Shown here one piece after another: positions 35,580 through 49,100 of a DNA stretch of 64,000 nt. Origin of the DNA: Aptenodytes patagonicus. Lineage: Eukaryota > Chordata > Aves > Sphenisciformes > Spheniscidae. Each line of letters starts with the position of its first letter. Position 1 is the stretch's first letter. The notes beneath the pieces are model-generated. The model ran no database searches. It was not told the DNA's origin and saw only the letters and a list, made by a program, of their open reading frames with translations. A program made the position numbers and the translations under genes. The stretch lies in assembly GCF_965638725.1 (NCBI RefSeq), contig NC_134961.1, positions 7,222,641-7,286,640 of the forward strand, given 5' to 3'.

Positions 35580-35865
35580 GCGCGGTGCAGGTCCTGCCAC
35601 AGCAGTCACAGTGAATTACAAGGTATTAGAGCCCCACGCCGCCGTGCCTCTCGTGCAGCAGCAGTCACGGTGAAGGACATGCTACGATAGGACTAGAGTC
35701 TCCTCCGGAGAATCCAGTCGCCGGCCTGGTGAAAGGCGATGGTATGAACAGGCCAGCCCTGTTCTATAGATCATATAGCGACAGGCATGGTGAAGGACAC
35801 GCTATTACAGGACGAGGCGGTGCAGGGGGTTTACCCAGCGACAGCCAAGCTGAAGGACGCGGTGT
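35580..35865. repeat. Degenerate repeat of GGTGAAGGACAYGCTA-type blocks
   Basis: Related blocks occur around 35605 (CAGTGAATTACAAGGTATTA), 35665 (CGGTGAAGGACATGCTACGA), 35727 (TGGTGAAAGGCGATGG), 35788 (TGGTGAAGGACACGCTATTA) and 35848 (AGCTGAAGGACGCGGTG). The spacing is about 60 bp. Several blocks are preceded by AGCGACAG or CAGTCAC. It is an old, diverged tandem array with a roughly 60-bp unit. Confidence 0.6.
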
Positions 35866-38800
35866 TTGGGGGGGGGACGGGGGACGGCCATGCCTCGCTG
35901 GATCAGTGAGTGCCCACGCCTCTGCAAGCCAGCAGCCGTGAACGTTTTTAATTATTCTTTCCTACTTTATCGAGCATCTAATTTTCATTTATGCGCTGGC
36001 CATCTCCACCTGACAAAGTGGCTGGTGCCGCTCCTTTCCAGCACCGCTCCTTTATCCCCTCCTGGCACGAGCCGGATGGGACCCAGCGGAGCTGGAGATC
36101 CATCCCCGGCACAGGGGACCCTTCCGGTGACCGACCTGCCCTGCAGCTCCTCTGCACGCCCCACGTGATGTCGAGGACCGTAATGGAGCTGGGCAGAGCC
36201 TCCCCGTGTCCCTCCTCATCGGAGCACAAGCGCCGAGCACCAGTTTTAGTAGCTGCCATAAATGCAGCAGGAGCGGTGTCCCCTGGTGAGGCATCGAGTG
36301 GTGACTAAGAGCGGAGATGACAATAAAGCGGAGGAAGCAAGGTCTGACTGCAAAGCAGCAAACCAACCCCCCGAATCCAGCCCGGAGGCACTGACTGATG
36401 ATGCTCCCCCAAACCAGAACGGAGCCCGAGCCCTGCATGGGCACGAGTCGAGCTGGCAATGGGGAACCGGGCTCTCTTGGGCTCGGGCTGAGCTTGGCCC
36501 TGGCACAGGCTCGGTTTGGGTGGAAATCCCATAAACGGGAGGGGAGAAAGGCTTCCCCGCATCAGGACGCTGGGACGGAGTTCAAGCCTCTTAGCAAAGC
36601 ACAGAGGGAGAATTCTGCACAGCCCCTACGTATAAATCTGCCCCCTTAAAATGGTCTCGGTGGTAAATGCGGTAGAGATTGTGCACGACTTGACAGACCG
36701 AGGCGTATTTATGGCGCTTTGGCACAAGGGATACAGCCAGTTGGGATTTTTGCTCATCTCTACCACTTGGGCATAGTGCAGCCACAACAAACCCATTTGA
36801 ATAACTCTTGTTTCAACCAAGGCAGAGATCCAGCCTATTCCCCGCGAAGCAAGCGCCAGACCTTGAGCCAAATTAATCTCCAATGGATCTCCATCAACTT
36901 CATGGAGTTACAACCACAATTTGGCCCATGCGTGACATGTAAATCTGTTAATTTTTCTTCCGAATCGTCCAAATACCGCAGCATTTGTTAGCGCAGGAGA
37001 GGGACGCATCCTCCAGGAGAGATCTCTTTGGATACCGCGCCAGCCCTTCCTTTTTTTTATTTCCTTTGCTGCCTGGGATAAAAGGCGAGCGAGACGGTCC
37101 GTAGTACGTGTCTGAGCTGTTTGGGAAAGAAATAGGAATTTCCTCCTGCCATTCCCAGTCATTTGATAGGCAGGTGGGATGCGAGCAGGAATAACTCAAT
37201 CAAGACAGAGCAATTTTTAATTAATTTGTGGATCCCTTTGCCGGCTGATCGCCTTGGAGACAAAAGGGAAGCCTCTCCTTTAACACTTGTGTGTGCCTGG
37301 TACTCTGAGCCTCCCCTTTTCACCAGCGCATCTTTGGTCTTGAAAGCCACACAAAAGGAAGAATTCCTTGATCTTTTGCCTTGGCTTTTGCTAAGACGGA
37401 GACACACACGAGGGGGAGCTGGTTTGGGGGTTTTTGGGGTTTCTTTTATATTTTTTGGAGAATATTAGAGCCCAAAATGCACACAGAGCAGGGCGGGGAA
37501 AGAAAAAAAAAAGAAGGAAAGGGGAAAAAAAACCCCTCAAACCTAAGAAAGCAGAGCATTTTCCCCTTGCTGTGTTGACACCTTCTGCCCAGCCCACTCC
37601 ATCCCCAAGGGGAGGGAGTTGAAAGGTTCAAGCTACATCAAGTGGTGAGTAATGCAGCGGGAGGCTCCTGCTCGGGGCCGGGCTCTCGCCCTCCGCGATT
37701 GCTCCCTGCCCCGTGCCCGATGCTGCGTGGGGCAGAGCCGAGCTCTCGCCCTCCCCTTCTCCCCCCTCCCCACCAGCGACAGTGGGGATGCGGGAACTTC
37801 CTAGGCAGTGACTGACACTACAATTATCGATTGCCGGCTGCAAAGGCTTGCTCTCGCCTCCCCCCTCTTCTCACTTGTTTTCTTCTGTGCAGCAGAGTGC
37901 CAGCCTTCAGAGACTGCTGCTGTAAAAGGCTCAGATTGACGGGGTGTCAAGATACCCGCTGCCCCTGGCTTTTAACGTTCCCTTGCGGGGGGGGGGGAGC
38001 GGGAAGAGCCCCTGCACCGGCGAGGGGAGCTCAGCTAGCTCCAAAAGAAAGGGAGGAATGAAAAGCCTTCCTCTCTCCTCTGTCGAGGAGATGCTCTTGA
38101 ACCACAAGCAGCTTTTTCAGCCTCAGCTTGGCTGCGTGCGTCTCGGAAATCTCAAGACGCTGGGAAGGAGAGGTGGCGTGCCAGCCGGCCCCCGCCAGCG
38201 GCTTCATCCTGCCCAAAATCAAAGCACCCAAGAAAAACACCACCCTCCCCACCAGGTCCCCATGGGGTGGCACACACACGTAACTGCGTGCCCATCGGAT
38301 TTGGCCGTGGCCATTTCGGAGATGGGGAGGGCAAGAAGTCTCCTGGCCAGACGACGTCACTCGGCAAAGGCTGCAGAAGGACCGGGACTCCCCAGCCCGG
38401 GTGCATCCTCTGCTGCTTGGCACTGATGGCACGGGGGGACCAGACCAGAGGGGGGGACCGGACCAGAGGGTTTTCCTAGCACAGACCAGCAAAGCAGGAG
38501 CTCCAGGTGCCCCCCTGGGTCCTCCACTAAAGGCTGCGATGCCACCTCAGGAGGCCACCCTGCCTGATGGCCCTCGGAGCCAGGGCTCCTGGGTCCTCCG
38601 CGAGCCCCATCCCCGGCTCAGCTGGCCACCCCCGGCAAGTGCCATCCCTGCCACAAAATGGGGATGGCAACCTGCTCGTGGAGGTGTTCGCAAAGCCTGG
38701 CGGCACCCTGGGACGACGGTTAAGTGTTACGCGCTGGAGCCATAGGACTGAAATTAAAGCCGGCTCCACGACCGTTGGTGTCGACACCTGGTGATGGGAG

Positions 38801-40300
38801 GAGAGGGATTGATGATGGAGAGTCTGTCGCTCCTGATGCATCGCTGTCAGGGTCAATACACAATTCTCGGGGAGATCAGATGTCCAGGTTAACTGCTTTG
38901 CCTCCGCGCTAAGCCGATGGGCTGGTGGAGCTCTGTCCTGCTCACACATCCTCTTCCCTGGTCAGACTCAGCCCTGCAGCCACCAAAGGCCACTGAGAGC
39001 ATCCCCGGGGCTCGTGGCTTTTGTTTTCATCCATGTAGAGCTCAAGTGTAGCTGCAAAAGGTGTCCAGGGCTGGGAGAGGGACATAGGGCAATAGGGACC
39101 TGCCCCCCAGAAGCTTTTAGCTGCGCCAAACCAGCCCGCTGCCACGCACAGCATCGCCATGGGACCATGTGGGGACACAGGGCTTGGGGACAGCCACCAC
39201 CTCCCCGCGGTCACAGAGACACTGGCCACCCAAGGGGGCCTGGGAGGGGGAGTAGGGGTGACGAGACCCCCGTGGAGGGGAGCCCCATCCACCGGTCCCC
39301 CTGCCCATCCCCGTCCCAAATTGCTGGGCAACGGAAAAGGCAGGAGAGGGGGAAACCTCACCTCTCCTGCCCGGCACAGGTCCTGCCAGCTCGGTGGCTG
39401 TGTCCCACTCTGCACCCTGGGTGGGCAGAGGATCCCTGTGGCTTTGGCATGACGCCTGTCCCCTCCAGGTGACATTCCGTCTGGAGAGAGCCACCCCTGA
39501 CCCTTGTGGGCCAGGAGAGCTGTGACAGCGGGGCTGCATTGTGCCTTCTGCACCGAGCAGGCTTGTGGCACCCCACGGCACCCGACAGCACTCCGCAGCC
39601 ACGTGGGGTTCCCTGCTGCTGCAGCAAGCCCAGGCAGGAGGCACAAGCCCTGCTTTGCACCCTCACCGCCGGCCATCCCCACTCATCACGCCGGGCAGGA
39701 TCCGTCCCGCAGCCCAGGGGGTCCTGTGAGGACGAAAGCCACCCGCAGCCAGACTGCAGCGTCTCACCCCGCCGGCTCCCGGGGGGGGGTTTAGCCGCAC
39801 ATCTCCTCCTCGAGCACGGTACAGCCAGCAGCCGCCACCCAGCCTCCCTGGGGGAGCCCAGCACGGTCCCCCCCCGGGGGGTGGGAACCAGGGGGTCTCA
39901 CTTGCTGGCAGCCCACGGAGCCAGCTTGGGGGAGACACAGCATCGCACCCCGACCCCAGCGCAGCCAGACTTGCGCCAGCCCCCCCAAAAACCCGAGAAA
40001 ACAGAGCGCGGCATGAATAACAAAAGCAGCGATCAGTAAAGACTCTCCCAAGAGGCTGCAAGTTCTTCAATTAGAGCTCTCATTATAGGAACGAGAAACT
40101 CCACGCCGTCTTCTGTACGGATAACACTTTTTTCCCCTCTCTTTTAAAGAAAAAAGGGAGGGAGGGAGAGGAAGGCTGCATCTCTAATGCAACAGACAGG
40201 TCTGCTGAGATTCACTTTGGCTCTTATTTTGACTTTCATCTAAAAGAGCTGCCCTGGGAATCCATTAAGTCCAATTTAAATCGGCTCTCCGCCCTCACGG
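35866..40300. other. Intronic block, no gene seen
   Basis: AT-richer unique islands lie at about 35940-36000, 36590-37350 and 40040-40290. An A/G-rich run is at 37500-37532. A plus-strand GTGAGTAA donor-like site at 37645-37652 has no supporting exon. The open frames are not recognisable as proteins. Confidence 0.4.
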
Positions 40301-41938
40301 CTTCTCTCCCCGCCTTCACGCCCCCCCCCCCCCCCCCCGCCCCGGCCCCTTTCTCACCCCCCCCCTTGGAAGCAAACAAACACAAAAGCAAGGCCAGGCA
40401 GGGCAGGCAAGCGAAGGGCAGGCAGCGAAGGGCAGCACCGGCAGGGTTTCGGAGCCGTTCCCCGGGGGATTACAGCCCTCCCCGGGGCAGTTGCTCAATC
40501 TTTATTTCCGCCCAAATAAACACAATCCGGCCACGTTTGGATACCACCTCAATATCACCCACCTCGGCGGCTCTCTGGGGGGGCCGACGGGGTTTCGGGA
40601 CCCGTTTCTGCTCCCCATACATCACCCCCCTCCACGCACAGGCGTATTTTCCTCTGATTTTATTATTTTCGAGTACAATTAGCTCCATTAACGCCGGCAG
40701 CCGGCAAAGTTGGATGGGATATAAATCGCATACTTCACTCCAGGTTGTTTTTTTTTTTCCCCAGCGAGTTTCCCCACCCCAAGATCATTCCTCTGCCTTT
40801 GGGAATCGCCCCCCCACTGCAGCCCCGCAGCCGGGCGAGGGACGGACCCCTCGCCTTTCAATTCACCACACTCATTCAAGCTCCGCTTCTGTCGTATAAG
40901 CAGTTTTCCAGCTCTTCCCCCCCCCCCCCCCCCCCCGTAACACACCCGCTCTGCATTGCATCCTATTCATATGTTTTCAATCATCGCCGTTTCGTTATTT
41001 AAAACAAAAGCACACGGCCCCCCCCGCCCCGTGTCCCCCCCTCCTGGCAGCAGGCTCCGAGCCCCCTCGCCGGGCTCCTCGGTTATTCCCTGGTTTGTTT
41101 GTTTATTAATGTCAACAGAGGATTTGGGGGCAAAAATTTGCCGTGGGAGAAAGAGGAGCGGGAGGTGAAAGTCCCACCGAGGGGCTTTCCAAAGGCGCAG
41201 CCAGATGTGCAAACCCCGCGATTCCTTGGGTTATCTGCTAGACCCATTTTTTTCCTGCCCCGCCAGCCACCGAATAAAAGAAAGAAAATCCATCAAGTCA
41301 GCGTTCTCACGTGCAGACAACAGCAAGGATAGCCAGGCGCCCGACCGCGGCACCACCGCAACTTTTGTAAGTATAAAACCGTGCACATTGATAACTCCTA
41401 AATTAAATAAGCCTCCCCTGGAAGATTTCCCTCTGCAGAGGCTTTCGCAGCCCCGTGCCCGTTATTATTTTAACTTTGGAAAAGTAGGAGTCAGGACGAG
41501 CAAAATGAATCCATCCCTTGCACACACAAATATTCCAAGTCTCAGCTGTATCTTTGTTCCGACACCCATCAATTGGCAAGTCAGGAGGATTTTTGGACCG
41601 GTTGCAAATTTCTTTATTACTTCCAGAAAAGCAAACACCACCCCCCCCCCCCCTCCTCCGCCGCTGCTGCAAATAGGACACACGGGGACACACACACACA
41701 CACACGCGCGTACGTACCCCCCCCCCCCCCCCCCCAAACTCCGCGATGCCAGCGCCGTGCATCCAGTCAATTGCAGCGGCACACGAGTTGCACAAGAGAA
41801 AAATAAATCCGGAAAAAGCTCCGTCCGCACCCCCCTGCCCCCCCCCCCCCCCCTTCTGCTGCGGCTTCAATAAAAAAGAAGACAGAAAAAAAGGAGGAAA
41901 AAAAAAAAAAGGCACAAAGATGTAGCTTGCAACAATAC

Positions 41939-42019
41939 CTGCGATGGTCCTCGCTCGCTCCTCTCTCTCCTGCTGGCTCGCTCTCCTCCTCTTCCAGAGC
42001 ACAGTAGCCAGATTAGATC
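41939..42019 (-). other. RAI1: Candidate noncoding 5' exon of RAI1
   Basis: On the minus strand a T-rich tract ending TTTCTAAG (acceptor-like, AG at 42021-42020) precedes GATCTAATCTGGCTACTGTG. A GA-rich 5' UTR-like stretch follows and ends CCATCGCAG before GTATTG, a fair donor at 41938. The length would be 81 bp. It could instead be the end of a first exon with its start further upstream. RAI1 in mammals has noncoding 5' exons far upstream of the large coding exon, so an exon at this distance is expected. No transcript evidence is available here. Confidence 0.33.
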
Positions 42020-42535
42020 CTTAGAAAAAAAAATGTGAGAAATAGCACAATTCTCCTTTTTTTTTTTCTTTTTTTTTCTTTTTTTTTTTTTTTTTTGCTT
42101 CCCTTCTCAGCAGCCCTTCTGAGCTCCTTCACTAACCATTATTCATAGACCACTAGGGGATATAAGGTAATTAGAAACGGCCCTATAGCATCCAGCCTGA
42201 AAATGTAATGCCAGCGGTAGGAGTGGTGGAGGGCTCTGGCTGCGGGCGGCTCCGGCAGAAAGTGCTCGGTGGAGCTGGGGACGAGGTGAGAAGTGGGGTG
42301 GAGGAGAGGGCGAGCGGCAGCGGGTGCTGGCGGCTCTCCCCGCAGAAACCAGGGTGGCCAGGGACGCCGAGGGGCAGCGGCACTGGTTTGGTTTGGGTTT
42401 TGGGGGTGGTTGGGTTTTTTTTTTTGGGGGGGGGGGGGGTTGGTTTTGGGGTTGGTTTTTTTTTTGCCTTTTCTTTTTTTTTTTTTTTTTTTTTGGAGCG
42501 GGCTCGCTGTGCCCCTGTGAGCCGTGCTGGGGCTG

Positions 42536-42536
42536 C

Positions 42537-42571
<35 letters not shown>

Positions 42572-42580
42572 CGTGTTTGT
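42536..42580. repeat. (TG)n/(CG)n microsatellite
   Basis: Alternating GT with an internal GCGCGC block gives about 45 bp of alternating purine-pyrimidine sequence, a Z-DNA-prone simple repeat. Confidence 0.9.
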
Positions 42581-42996
42581 GCCAGGAATAGCAATCAGCA
42601 GAGGCAGCACACAGAGCGCAAAAATGCCATCATGCAGGGTCAACAGAAAGCTGCAGACATTTCCCCCCCCCCCCCTTTTTTTTTTTTTTTTTTGGTAGGC
42701 TTAATCCTCTGGAGCGGGGGAGAGAGAAAAGGAGGAGGCTGCCGCCTTCTTTATAGTTTTGATTTTTTTCCTCTTCCAGCCTCGTAGGATCAGATTAAAC
42801 CCCCCCCTCCTCCCCTCCACGCACGCACACACACTCCAGCCCCAGCGATCCCAACCCTCCGCCAGCGCTGCACCGGGGAGATGCCGGAGTCGGCGCAGGG
42901 TGGGCTGCGGGTCTCGCTGCCGCGATGAGCTGGGTGGGATGAGCTAGGTGGGCTCGCGCGGCAGTGGGGAAGGAAAGCAAGAGGGAGGCAGCGCTT

Positions 42997-43044
42997 GGGG
43001 GGTGGGTGGGTGGGTGGGTGGGTGGGTGGTGGTGGTGGTGGTGG
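42997..43044. repeat. (GGGT)n(GGT)n simple repeat
   Basis: About eight GGGT units are followed by about five GGT units on the plus strand. The G-triplets in short loops meet the usual rule for a stable G-quadruplex (G3 N1-7 repeated four times). Confidence 0.9.
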
Positions 43045-43100
43045 AGGCAAATGAACAAATCACACCTGCAGCTTTCTGCGCGCCGTAGCCAGCTGCAGCC

Positions 43101-46100
43101 CAGGCAGGGACCGGCAGGAAAAATACAGGCGCGCGGGCTCCCAGCGCCATGCATCTGCGGGGATTTAGGCGCACGGCGAGCTGATGGTCGCTCATCGCTG
43201 GGAGCGATTGCTTTTGGGGGGTTTATTTTAGGAAGGGGGGGAAAGGGAGACGGTAACAAAGAGCAATCCTTCCCCGCACACTGCTTTTTCCAAGGGGTAA
43301 ATAAAATCCGGCGCAGAGGCGAGGAGGGGGAGCCGGTCCCCTCGCCAAGAGATGCACAGCCCACCAGGGAGGGATTTGGTGGCCCTGGCACACCGGGACG
43401 CCCACGTCCTGCCGCCAGCGGTGCCCGCGTGGGCTGGCCGGGGTCGCTGCCGTGCAGCTCCATGTGCGCTGGCTCCTGCCCGAAGGGTGCAAACGCCCAG
43501 CCCTGCCTCCTCCCACGACTCCACTCTGAGCCTCTCTTTAATTGAACTAAAGCTGTTCACCTTGATAACGCAGCACGACAGCAAGTTTCCGAGCCGTACA
43601 CGGGGGGCTGGAGAGCTATTTGATCCACTTCCAAGGTGCTGCCTTTCAATTCAACCCCTTGCTCTTGAAGGATGGATAACCTGGCCCTCTCTTTTCCCTG
43701 TTAATTACTCGAGATAGCAGCTGCAAAACAGACCAAACCTCGTAAGGGGACCCAGCATCTGCCAAAGCAGACCGCTTGGTCTCATCTCCCCCATCCCCTT
43801 TCTCCTCATCCTCATCCTCATCCCCATTCTCAGCCCCAGCCCCAGCCCAGCCCCAGCCTGGCTGTTTATAGCTAATACACCACAGCACGCTCCCGGCCAC
43901 CTCCGACTTCACACGTGCCTCTCTGCAGGACGGTAAACCAAGCCAGGACCTCACGGCTCTCCGGGGATTCGGTATTTATCCCCCGTACCCACCGATCCCC
44001 CCTGCCCTTCACAGGGAAGAGCTCCTCCACCATTTGGCACCACGGGCTGCGACTGCCGCCCTAGTAAAGCCAAGGTGGGACATACCCCAGGGGCATCACC
44101 CCCAGCTTCTCCTCTGGGATTGAGAGAAGACTAAAGGATTTGTTAATTTTACACTACAATCCCATAAATTTAGTGATCCGGTCCATCCGGGTCATTTCAC
44201 GGCTCTGGTATGTTTGCAATCCCCACCTCCGGGAGCCCTGTGATTTCAGGAGAACCTCAGCCCTGCTCTGCTTAAACCCTGACCTCACCGTGGCGAGGAG
44301 AAAGGTCGAAACCACAAGCCCCCGAGAGCCCCATATGCAAATTGAATCACCACCAAACGCTTTGTTTTTTAAACGCTGTGATTTTTCCAGCAGCTTCATA
44401 GTTCTGTGATTTACAGGTTCACAAAGGCTGATTTCATGACTTCTCGGCACTTCTGAGGTGCCGGCACCCACGTCGCCTCCATTTGCATGACACGGCCGCG
44501 TCTGTCTCAGCCCAACCACCGGCTGGGTGGGAGACCGTCACCTATCACAGCAATTAACTTTACTCATTAAAGCCTCCGAGCTCGTAGGGGATGCTGCTGC
44601 GCAGTTGTGTGGATGGCAAAGTTTCCATCCTCTTGGTGAAATCCGGCTCCAGAGCATCCCCGTGCGTGGCACGCAGCCCCCCGCCACGGGTGCGGATACG
44701 GCCCCATGCCCCTTGCGTTCACCGGCCACCTCTGCGGAGCAGATCTCACCCCAAGCTACCGCAAACCCAGCACGATCGGCACCGAAAAGCCTCTTCCCAT
44801 CTTCCCCGCCGCGAGAGCAGGGTTCACCTTGCCGATCAAAGCCGGAGGCTTCCCTGGAAGTAACCCCCCCCACCTCCTGCCCTGGGGGGCTAAGAAATAA
44901 TGACTCATTGCAATGTCATTTCTGGAGATGCTAAAACAAAGGCGTTCCAGCTCCCTCAGTGTCTCGCCACTGCGACCTACAAAGATAAGGCATCCTCCTC
45001 AGTGCTGAGAAAAATGAGCTTTTCCCCACCAGCCTCCCCTTCCGCCCGGCCCTGCCGTGCTCCGCTGGCCCCGGGGTCCCCGGGGTCTTCCCGGCACCTA
45101 CATGGGATATTCTGAGCCGGCTCTTCCTCATTCCTCTTCCTCTCATCCCTCTTCCTGGCTGATTTTCCCCCAGCCCCGCTCCCGACGATCCCAACGGATT
45201 GCTCTCGTCCCCTGGTCGGGGTGACACCTCGCACCCTATGCCGCACACCCCGCGCTCGTGGCTCCTTGCAGGCAGGGAGCAGGCAGCCCTGCCCCAACTC
45301 TCATCAAGCTCTGTGCACCGGCTCCGAGCGCATCCGATGGATTTTCATTTCCTAACTTTGCCCTTCGGGCTATTTCTAACGAGCTTCCTCGAGCTTAAAA
45401 AAAAAAATAAAAATCCTTCATCTTGCGGCGTGGCGTCGGAGTGGCAACGCTTGGGACGATTGTGCCTGCGAGGAGGCTCGAAATTAATTATATCACAGTC
45501 ACTTCAGGTAGGGAGGCCACCGCACTGACCCCCTCGGACTGGCTCCCGCCTGGGACCCAGGGAACAGCCAGAAACCTCCTCCCAGAGCAAACAGGCTTTT
45601 TTTGGCCTAGAAAAATGTATTCGCCTGGTGTGATGTTCGGCCGGTGCAGCATGGCCCGGGGCGAGGAGCCACCGATGTCCTCCCACGACCCCATCCCCTC
45701 GCCGCACCCCACGTCCCCAGCCCCAAGCCCCCCCGTGTAGCCTCTGCCTGCAGCACCGGGTCCATCCACCCTCCTGGACTCGTCCCTCCCATCGAGAGAG
45801 AGGAATCGGTCCCGGGCACCTTCGTTTCCACTAATCAGATGTTTTAATGAGTTTCTCAGCGCCCGGCACATCACCACTTCGTGCCACCGCCCCCTCCGAG
45901 GCCAGCCCCACTCCCGCGGTGTGCCGAGGCCCCCGTCGTCTCGAAGGCTTTCCTTGGTGGGAGAGCAGCGATTATTTCTCTCAAAAGGTCTCTTATAATG
46001 GAAACCATCTCTCCATCCCTCCTCGGTCTCCTCCTGCCGTGACCCAGGCTCCGTCGAGAGGAGCTCTGCTCCGAGGCAGCGCCGTGTTTCCATGGAAAGA

Positions 46101-49100
46101 GTGAATAGCAGAGTCTTCCCAGCGGTTTATTAGAATTCCTTTTACTTCGATGGAGAGTTTTAGAGCAAAGTAAAAAGGCTTTAATGTGGGGCTAATGGAG
46201 CCCCTGGGAAGTCCAGGAAGGAAATCTGCCCTGGAGAAGAGGAGGCGTGAGGAGAGGGAGGGCAACTTTTAAGACAAATTCCTGGACAGGTTGAAATTTT
46301 TTTGCAGAAGCCATCTCAGGCAGCGAGAAATGGAAATGAATGTTTGTTTTATTTTTAACAGATGTTACAAAAGACCTGCCAGTAATTCAGCGAACGATGC
46401 AAAACCTAGATCCCACTCACTTTTCCCGGCATGTCTTCCATCCCCTCCCTCTCCTGCTCGGCAAGAACGCTTATTTGCATTTAGCATATCATATTTAAAA
46501 AAAAAAAAAAAAAATTAAGCAATAAAACAACAATTGTAAGCCACTTCATTTCCTCCCTCCCTAAGGCTTTGGTTTCAGTTTAAATCCTTGGTTGTAGCAG
46601 CTATTATAATTGTTTTTAATATTTTTTTCTGTCTCTTCGCATTTCCCAAGCCCATCTACTCGCCCGCTTTGGGGGTTCCCCTCTTTGCCAGTCCCCCCCG
46701 TCGCGCTCTCTCCCTGCTGTTCCCCCAGGGGACACGACAGCTCTGGACTTTGCAAAGTGTTTGGAGCCCAGTGACCGCCGCTCCCTGCCTGGGGACGTCC
46801 CAGTGTTTCTAGGAGCGCTGGTGAAATACAGCCTCCTCTTCGGGGAAAAATACAAGGATTTGGCTGTGGTTAAGAGATGGGGAGATGGAGAGGGAAGGAG
46901 GTACGATGGGGGGTCCTAAAACCATTCAGCCAGTGGCTCAAACAGGAGTAAGAGTCCGACTCCTTTGCCCCTCCGAAAAACGAGGTGCAGATGCCCATGC
47001 ACGCACAGGTACCGCAGTGCTCGGCCGGCTGGCGGGCAACTTCGAAGTCGATCTAAAACCGACCATGATGCCGGAGCGGTATTTGGGGTGAGGTACGGCA
47101 CTTGTGAGTGTCACACACGAAAACCGGACCTGGGAGGCCAGTGACAGTCCTGGGCAGAGGAGCCCCGAGTCCCACAGGTGCCAGATCTCCTGAAAATGAG
47201 CAAGTTTGGCAGCTCCTGGTTTAACCCTTGACTGCAAAACACATGCTGCAACGGCTCCCCCTTTTCATGCCTAACCATGGAAAACCGCTTTTCTCCTCCC
47301 GATACCCGGCTTCCCAAAGAGCAAGTTCCCACGGAAACCTGGACCGGGCAAATCCACGTGCACGGCCACACATGCAGGTCATGGCTCCCGCCCGTATCCC
47401 ACGCAGAAATGCCTGGGAAAGGCCACGGCTTTTTTTGCGCAAGGGATGGTGCTCTTCCAGCTGAGACTCACGAGACGAAGGGCGGGAAATCCAGGGTGAT
47501 TTTCTGCCTCGTTTCTCGTTAGCACCCCTGCATGCACAGCCCCAAGCGGGGCACGCTCCGCAGCCCTTCATCCTGCACACCGGCACGCCAGATTCATGCT
47601 GCATCGGTGCCTTGTTTGCAGGATCCCAAGCCGGAAAGGAGGAGACGGGCTCGAGAGAGCAGCTACAGGGCAGTGCCGATACAAACAGGGTGTCCCTGCG
47701 CCCTTTATAAATCCTAAACCCTGCCTGATTTCCAGGCAGAAAATGGCATCCGTGTGCGTTTCCAGGTGACGGAGGAAAACTGGCTGTTTTCACTGAGCTT
47801 TCTCCTCTTCCCGTTACAATTCTGCACCTGGGTAGCAACTGTCGGAAAGAGGTTAATCACAGTCCTTAAATCAGGAACCTCATTGTGGTATGCTCGGGAT
47901 GCGCATCTGTGCTCTCCACGGCTCATCCCCAGCGGCATTTGGGAGAAGGCAATATGCCAAAAAAAACCCCACCCCCAAATAAGCCAAATCCCCCCCAAGA
48001 CGAGCGATAAGCATCCCAGGGTGTGGGACCCCGCTAATTCCTCGAGTTGGTCCTGCGGCACGTGCGAAACGCTCGCTGTGCCCCCAGCCCGGCCGTGGCT
48101 GCGGGTTAAAGGCATCTCGGTTAACGCAGTGTTGGCACAGCCGTCATGTTGCAGAAAAGGCTTTTAAGGGGTTCGGTTTTTGCTCGCTGGCCAGCCTTGT
48201 GATGGAGGGGAGGAGGTGTGACCTCGAAACGCCTGGGGAGCGGGAAACGATCCACGGGGATGGCGGAGACCGTGAGCGCTCTCAGCCCCAGACCCGGAGC
48301 TCAGCCCCGCATCGGGTCAGCCCTTGGCAGAGAACAGGCTGGAGCTCCGGCAACTGCCAACCGCCCGGCTTTGCTGCTGGTTTTCAAGTGTTGCAACGCC
48401 TGGCCTGACCTTGCTATTTCTAGGCCCGTCCCAGGGGATCACCCTGCTCTCCCTGTTTTGGGAAAAAGAAGCGTTTTGGAGCATCAGAGCCCTTCGGAGA
48501 AGGGCCCGGCTGGTGCTCGGCCGGGCCCCGGGCTGCTCGTGCCGCAGAGCCGGCAGCGCTAACCGCCGGAGACGGAGGCTGTTACGCGCGTGCACGCACA
48601 CACACGTGCACAGCCCGGAAAATGGAGAGGAATTGATCCCGGAGGCAAATCTCTTTTGTTCTAACTCCATTGCTGTAACTGGATCTCCCCAGGTTCTCGG
48701 CTCAGGAGCCAGAGCGGATCACATCGCTTTCATGCCTTCTCCCGGTGCCAGCTTGTCACATTCCCCCGTCGCCGGCGGCGGGGAGGGGACGAGCGAGAAG
48801 GGGAGGCATTGCTCACAGCGCTTGTTTACCTCGGCAGCCGCGCACGAGGGGTGTACGGCAGTAATGAGCAAAAACCGAGAGGGAGCAGATTGCAGATCCG
48901 TGGCATGAGACCACCCCCAACTCACAGGCTGCCCCTTTTTAACGAGGTCCCCCCATCATCCTCCCCGCCAGGCTCCCCGTGCCCCGACGGCCTCCCGCCT
49001 TTCCCGGCTGTCTCGTTTCGACTGCAGAAATGCTGATTCACAGAGCCCGGCGCAGGAGGCGTTTGGGAGGCAGAGAGAGGAGCGACCCGGCTGCTGCCGC

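Larger units (their letters stand above)
40301..43100. other. Homopolymer- and simple-repeat-rich segment, candidate RAI1 5' region
   Basis: Long runs cluster here: C18 at 40321-40338, about C20 at 40917-40936, further C runs near 41640, 41717 and 41838, T/A runs at 42056-42098 and 42470-42494, a C-then-T run at 42664-42693, (TG)n at 42536-42580 and (GGGT)n(GGT)n at 42997-43044. CpG is moderately frequent between 42200 and 43150. The combination, plus the candidate noncoding exon at 41939-42019, suggests a 5' UTR or promoter-proximal region of RAI1, but no start site can be fixed. Confidence 0.35.

Noticed and set aside
37624..37652. Strong plus-strand splice-donor-like site (GTG|GTGAGTAA)
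   Set aside because: No convincing exon, acceptor or coding homology around it.
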